Below are positions 6,397 through 9,473 of a stretch of DNA of 9,473 nucleotides, piece by piece. The notes under the pieces are model-generated. The model searched no databases and was not told where the DNA came from. It saw nothing but the letters and a program-made list of their open reading frames with translations. The translations under genes were made by a program, and so were the position numbers. Each line of letters starts with the position of its first letter. Position 1 is the stretch's first letter. Source of the DNA: Conexibacter sp. (GTDB lineage: Bacteria > Actinomycetota > Thermoleophilia > Solirubrobacterales > Solirubrobacteraceae); the NCBI GenBank assembly GCA_025964295.1, contig JAOPZD010000112.1, positions 1 through 9,473 on the forward strand, in the 5' to 3' direction.

Positions 6397-6648
6397 ATGG
6401 GGGGCGAACTTTTGCGAAGCGACGCTACTAGCGGCATGACCAGGTTTGAAACGATCGCTCGACTGGTTGCCGCTCTGGGCCCTGCCGGATGTGCGTTGGT
6501 CGCCGACGCGCTTGAAGCGCTCGATCCCGTCGATGTCGAAGCGCAGACGGCGACAGAGGCACTGGCCGAGGAATTCCGGCACCTCGCCCAGCCGGCAACC
6601 GCGGAAGCGTTCCCAGGCCCATCCGACTCAACGATTCGCAGCCAATAG
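6397..6648 (+). CDS. Small unrecognised acidic protein inside the restriction block
   Basis: This ORF of 83 codons starts at an ATG at 6397, preceded 4 bp upstream by GGGAGA. A second in-frame ATG at 6436 would give 70 residues starting MTRFETIARLVAALGP. The product is alanine-rich and acidic, with a likely helical segment LVAALGPAGCALVADALEALD and a second helix ATEALAEEFRHLA. I recognise no helix-turn-helix, metal site or membrane segment. It is divergent from the mrr-like gene (74 bp between starts), and its last 21 bp overlap the end of the XhoI-like endonuclease gene tail to tail. That place would suit a regulator, an inhibitor or an antitoxin-like partner, but nothing in the sequence demonstrates any of these. 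An antisense 92-codon ORF (6304-6582, minus) has less natural composition, so I prefer the plus-strand frame. Confidence 0.45.
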   Translation: MGGELLRSDATSGMTRFETIARLVAALGPAGCALVADALEALDPVDVEAQTATEALAEEFRHLAQPATAEAFPGPSDSTIRSQ

Positions 6649-7338
6649 GTACGCCGCTCGGGCACGAATCGCGGCCATGAAAGCAGCGAAGTCCAGGTCG
6701 TGGGCCGGCTCATGGATGGGCGACCCAAGATCTGCGGAGGAGGTGACAAAGCACACGGCGTCATACAGGCGCTCCAACAGAAGCCGCCGACAGAAGATCT
6801 CGTAACGCTGCTTGTACGACGCGCCCTTGAAGACCGGGTCGACCTCATAGAACGGCTCGCGCACGCGCACCGGGCTGGTCGACTTGGGCGCCTCCTCGAG
6901 AAGGAAGAGATATCCGAGCCACGGCCGGGCGGTGCCGAATCGACCCTCGCGGAAGGCCGTCCACACGTCGGTGGCGGAGCCGATGGCTTCTTCCGTACGG
7001 TTGTTATAGTTGTTGCCGAACGACGGGCCTACCTGGCTCTTGAACTCAATCGCGGCGGCGAGGGTGCCCTCATGCACCACGACGAGGTCCCACTTCTTCT
7101 CAGGGCGGAAGTACCCGGGAAGTTCGACAGAGGAGGACCGGCTGATGGAGTGTGCAGGGAAGCCCGCATCGATGAAGATCCGTTCCATCACCAGGGCCAT
7201 GGCGTCCATGTGGGCGCCGCCTGTAACCGCCCCTCGTCGCCCGGCGTCGGCCTTGCCCAAAGCGAGCTGCTTGTCCTGCTGACCAGTGCGCACTTCCCAG
7301 TGGGACCGGATGGCGCTTTCGAACTCTTCTCGGTTCAT
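6628..7338 (-). CDS. Type II restriction endonuclease, XhoI/PaeR7I family (predicted CTCGAG)
   Basis: This 236-residue protein is close in length to XhoI and PaeR7I (about 245). The core reads ELPGYFRPEKKWDLVVV (Asp84), then AIEFKSQVGPSFGNNYNNR (Glu98, Lys100), which is the PD-(D/E)xK site. It continues EEAIGSATDVWTAFREGRFG, RPWLGYLFLLEEAPKS and YKQRYEIFCRRLLLERLYDAVCF. These segments are hallmark XhoI-family blocks as I recall them from PaeR7I, so recognition of C^TCGAG is likely but inferred. The ATG at 7338 lies 32 bp after the methyltransferase stop, so M and R form one leftward operon with M first, an order that favours methylation before cleavage. The catalytic residues and overall length argue for an intact, active enzyme. 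GC content is clearly lower than in the pyridine cluster, which suggests transfer of the whole block. Confidence 0.9.
   Translation of the reverse strand: MNREEFESAIRSHWEVRTGQQDKQLALGKADAGRRGAVTGGAHMDAMALVMERIFIDAGFPAHSISRSSSVELPGYFRPEKKWDLVVVHEGTLAAAIEFKSQVGPSFGNNYNNRTEEAIGSATDVWTAFREGRFGTARPWLGYLFLLEEAPKSTSPVRVREPFYEVDPVFKGASYKQRYEIFCRRLLLERLYDAVCFVTSSADLGSPIHEPAHDLDFAAFMAAIRARAAYLLAANR
6895..6900. other. CTCGAG site inside the XhoI-like endonuclease gene
   Basis: The predicted target of this R-M system occurs in its own endonuclease gene, so the locus depends on the partner methyltransferase for protection. The other CTCGAG sites I found in the window are at 62-67, 185-190, 2416-2421, 3131-3136 and 5168-5173, so the site is not avoided here. 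Confidence 0.7.
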
Positions 7339-7370
7339 CGGACGCTGATTCGCCCTCTACCGGTCCTCTC

Positions 7371-9071
7371 CTACCGCGGGATCTCGCCGATGTCATACAG
7401 CTCCAGCGCAATCCGGGTGGCGCGCTCCGCATCGCGCCCCCGAAAGGCCTTTCTCAGCTCCGTGCGGGCGCTGGGCTTCACCTTCGACAGCTCGGGAACC
7501 CGGATGCGTCGCAGGTATTGGGCCTGGAACCGGAAATAGCCGCCTCTCATCTTGACCGCATAGGCCTCCACGAACAACTGGGCGACTCTGGACAGCAACA
7601 GCCCTCCGAGCACCTCGGCATCCCAGCGGTCGGACATCACCCAGTAGAGGTTGTGATGTGGGTATGTCGTGCCGTCATCAAGGACGGGATGAGCCGCCGC
7701 CTTGATGTCCGGGATCAGCAGCTTCGTCCGCTTGGTCAGCAGGGGGTCGACCCGATCGATCGTGCGATACCAGTGCCGGGGCCGGCGGGCGGCCACGTTG
7801 CGCTTCAGAAGCGCGGCGGCATTGTCCTCGTAGTACGACGCGAGGCGGGGAAAGTCCTCAAGTTCCACGAGACCGGAGCCGTCCGCGGCCCACGGGCTGA
7901 CGAGATAGTGCCCCGACCACTCAAGTGTTCCTGTCATGGTGTCGCGACCCATGGCCATCGGCACGAGTTGCGAGGACTCGACAAGGTCGGGGTCTTGGGT
8001 GATGTACACCTTGTCCGCACCGGTCGCGACACCGATGCCGACGCGCGTCCCGGTCGCCGGATCCTCCAATGGCGGTAGACGCTGTTCGAGGTCCTTGACC
8101 AGCGCCAGCCGTTCCGGCGAGCCGGTGGGCCACGAGGCGCTGCCCTCGAACCACCCGGGCAGCTCCGCAGCGTCGAAGTCCGGATCGTGGACGGGTCGGG
8201 TGTGGCTCCAACGGCGAAGCCGCGCGGCCGCTTCCTCGTCGAACGAGCCATGGGCGTTGACCACCGTCGCGGTCCGTTGCTCGCCGCGCCGCAGAATCGT
8301 GATCGAGGGGTAGGCGGACACGTCATCAGCGAACGCATCCACGTCGTGCATCTCGATCGCGGCATCAACGGAGTACCGCTTCGCAACCAGCTCGCGAAGC
8401 CGCGCCCCGTACTGATTGCGCATCCATCGATCGGCGCAGATGAAGCCCAGGACTCCGTCCCGCTTGAGGGCCTTCAGGCCAACCTCATAGAAGCCGACGA
8501 AGATGTCGGCCCGCCCCCCCATCGTCTGACAAACACGGCGGTAGGCAGCCCCTCGCACGATCGAGACGTCTTCGAGACGAATGTATGGCGGGTTCCCGAT
8601 GACAAAATCCGCGACCTGATCCCGATGGTCAGAAAGCAGGAAGTCGTCGTGATGGACCCATCCCTCGGCCATGCGCTCGGCCCGCGCGCCATCGATATCG
8701 CGGGCCTGTAGCAACTCCGAGATGAGCCGCCGCGCAGCCAGCACGTGGGACGGTTGGAGATCACATGCATAGAGAGCGTTCGCTGCGTCGTCGAGGGGAC
8801 GGCCGTGGCTCTCACATGAGGCGACGAGGCGCTCCACCATGGGACCGACGAACGCGCCGTCGCCACAGGCCGGCTCGACTGCATGCAACGACGCGAGGTC
8901 GCGATCAACGGTGAATCCCGCCAGGTCGAGGATCAGCTCAACGACCCAACGCCGCGTGAACACGGCGCCATACTCGGCGACCTCGTCATCTTCGATCGCT
9001 GCGAGGAGCGACAGCTCCAACGAATCGCGGTCTTTCAGAAGCGCGAGCTGCTCAGGGCCAACGGACACCAC
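7371..9071 (-). CDS. Type II N6-adenine DNA methyltransferase (partner of the XhoI/PaeR7I-like nuclease)
   Basis: This methyltransferase of up to 566 residues shows gamma-class order. Motif X is YGAVFTRRWVVELILDLAGF (residues 34-53), and motif I is VEPACGDGAF (65-74) for S-adenosylmethionine binding. A motif III-like HHDDFLL (140-146) follows, then motif IV NPPY (160-163) at the catalytic site. The C-terminal target-recognition region contains GIGVATGADKVYI (345-357) and, near the end, AVKMRGGYFRFQAQYLRRIRVP, both typical of TaqI/Eco57I-type N6-adenine enzymes. Paired with a XhoI-family nuclease, it should methylate the adenine of CTCGAG. Starts are tandem GTG codons at 9071 and 9068. The second sits 7 bp from the -10-like TACAGT, the better spacing for a leaderless mRNA, and would give MSVGPEQ and 565 residues. 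No Shine-Dalgarno site is present. A LexA-like box directly abuts the start. Confidence 0.9.
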   Translation of the reverse strand: MVSVGPEQLALLKDRDSLELSLLAAIEDDEVAEYGAVFTRRWVVELILDLAGFTVDRDLASLHAVEPACGDGAFVGPMVERLVASCESHGRPLDDAANALYACDLQPSHVLAARRLISELLQARDIDGARAERMAEGWVHHDDFLLSDHRDQVADFVIGNPPYIRLEDVSIVRGAAYRRVCQTMGGRADIFVGFYEVGLKALKRDGVLGFICADRWMRNQYGARLRELVAKRYSVDAAIEMHDVDAFADDVSAYPSITILRRGEQRTATVVNAHGSFDEEAAARLRRWSHTRPVHDPDFDAAELPGWFEGSASWPTGSPERLALVKDLEQRLPPLEDPATGTRVGIGVATGADKVYITQDPDLVESSQLVPMAMGRDTMTGTLEWSGHYLVSPWAADGSGLVELEDFPRLASYYEDNAAALLKRNVAARRPRHWYRTIDRVDPLLTKRTKLLIPDIKAAAHPVLDDGTTYPHHNLYWVMSDRWDAEVLGGLLLSRVAQLFVEAYAVKMRGGYFRFQAQYLRRIRVPELSKVKPSARTELRKAFRGRDAERATRIALELYDIGEIPR

Positions 9072-9087
9072 GCGAACTGTAGTTCGA
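9072..9087 (-). promoter_or_regulatory. Putative LexA/SOS box at the methyltransferase start
   Basis: The minus strand reads TCGAACTACAGTTCGC. It contains CGAAC-N4-GTTCG, a perfect inverted repeat, and differs by one base from the mycobacterial SOS consensus TCGAAC-N4-GTTCGA. The inverted repeat starts one base upstream of the first GTG and contains the likely -10 hexamer TACAGT (9076-9081), so a bound repressor would block RNA polymerase. I found no second GAAC-N4-GTTC in the window. Binding by LexA is inferred from the match. Confidence 0.65.
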
Positions 9088-9411
9088 CCCGTGGATGACT
9101 CTGCTCGTCGAGAGCATCCGGCCGGTGAGCGCGATTTGCCACCGAGATCAGGTCAGCGCAGCATCTGCCCCCCAGTTGGGTCGAACCAGACCGAGCACGA
9201 CGAGCGTGGTGTCGGGTGGTGGCGTGAGGTCGTGTGCCCGTCATCTAGGGGCCCAGCGCCTCGGCCCGCGGGCGCAGCGCTCCCAGAGGCGGTCCAGCTC
9301 GTCGCCCAGCTCGCGCGGGGCGTTTGTGCTGGGCCGGCGGTCTGCGACTTAAGGCCCATGGAAACCGGGACCCGCTCTGCCCCAGAGTGCGACGCAGTTC
9401 ATCGCCCACCG
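9088..9411. other. Stretch without a convincing gene, right edge of the restriction block
   Basis: These ~320 bp hold only short ORFs with unnatural Arg/Ser/Pro-rich composition. The minus strand around 9240-9345 carries an open frame without a start, ending ELGDELDRLWERCARGPRRWAPR, which might be the decayed C-terminus of an older gene. A 10-bp palindrome GCCCGCGGGC lies near 9270, with no run of T, so it is not a clear terminator. The promoter of the rightmost gene should lie in the last 100 bp, but I cannot pick out reliable -35 and -10 boxes. Confidence 0.4.
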
Positions 9412-9417
9412 AAGGAG
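9412..9417 (+). promoter_or_regulatory. Ribosome binding site of the right-edge gene
   Basis: AAGGAG lies 8 bp ahead of the ATG at 9426. It is the best Shine-Dalgarno match in the window and makes the start choice of the following partial gene secure. Confidence 0.75.
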
Positions 9418-9425
9418 CCCGCACC

Positions 9426-9473
9426 ATGCGCACCATCGCCCCACGCACCCTGCTGAGCGTCGCCGCCGCCGCC
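9426..9473 (+). CDS. N-terminus of a probable exported protein (cut by right edge)
   Basis: Only 16 codons are visible: MRTIAPRTLLSVAAAA. Two arginines followed by a Leu/Val/Ala-rich run look like the start of a Sec signal peptide or a membrane anchor. The strong ribosome site supports a real start. Function cannot be judged. It appears unrelated to the restriction block and probably belongs to the older chromosomal backbone. Confidence 0.6.
   Translation, partial: MRTIAPRTLLSVAAAA

Noticed and set aside
9170..9215. GGTTCGACCC-like string (minus strand) resembling a tRNA T-loop, a possible attachment site at the block edge
   Set aside because: The flanking stems do not pair and no cloverleaf can be formed.
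9245..9448. Short overlapping ORFs on both strands in the right-hand gap
   Set aside because: Composition is unnatural, no ribosome sites are seen and the frames conflict. A decayed gene end is possible but unsupported.

Overview
The window comes from a high-GC actinomycete-like bacterium. The pyridine-catabolic half is extremely GC-rich, with G/C at nearly every third codon position. Several starts are GTG. Likely promoters show TANNNT -10 boxes placed so close to the start codon that the mRNA would be leaderless. One site matches the actinobacterial/Bacillus-type LexA box. I lean towards Actinomycetota, possibly Thermoleophilia/Solirubrobacterales, but cannot fix the genus from the sequence.

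Region 1 (1-5404) is a catabolic cluster for the lower part of the 2,5-dihydroxypyridine (nicotinate/hydroxypyridine) pathway. A leftward operon runs from 4623: maleamate amidohydrolase (NicF-like), an isopropylmalate/D-malate dehydrogenase-family enzyme, N-formylmaleamate deformylase (NicD-like), 2,5-dihydroxypyridine 5,6-dioxygenase (NicX-like), and the N-terminal ~347 residues of a PEP-utilising-enzyme family protein cut by the left edge. Genes overlap by 4 and 14 bp or are separated by 2 and 27 bp. Divergently, a GntR/FCD regulator starts at about 4706. The ~80 bp between the regulator and nicF is packed with palindromes. The expected chemistry is 2,5-dihydroxypyridine -> N-formylmaleamate -> maleamate -> maleate. 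A maleate isomerase (NicE) is not seen. The beta-decarboxylating dehydrogenase in its place suggests a route through D-malate or a related 2-hydroxyacid, but this is inference.

Region 2 (5435-9071) is a lower-GC defence module inserted between the regulator and a secreted-protein gene. It encodes an Mrr-like restriction endonuclease, a small unrecognised plus-strand ORF, and a complete type II restriction-modification pair. The pair consists of a XhoI/PaeR7I-family endonuclease and a gamma-type N6-adenine methyltransferase, with the methyltransferase first in the leftward operon and the predicted target CTCGAG. A near-perfect LexA/SOS box lies immediately upstream of the methyltransferase start, overlapping its likely -10 element, so the R-M system may be under DNA-damage control.

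Region 3 (9072-9473) is about 350 bp with no convincing gene, followed by a ribosome binding site and the first 16 codons of a probable exported protein that runs off the right edge.
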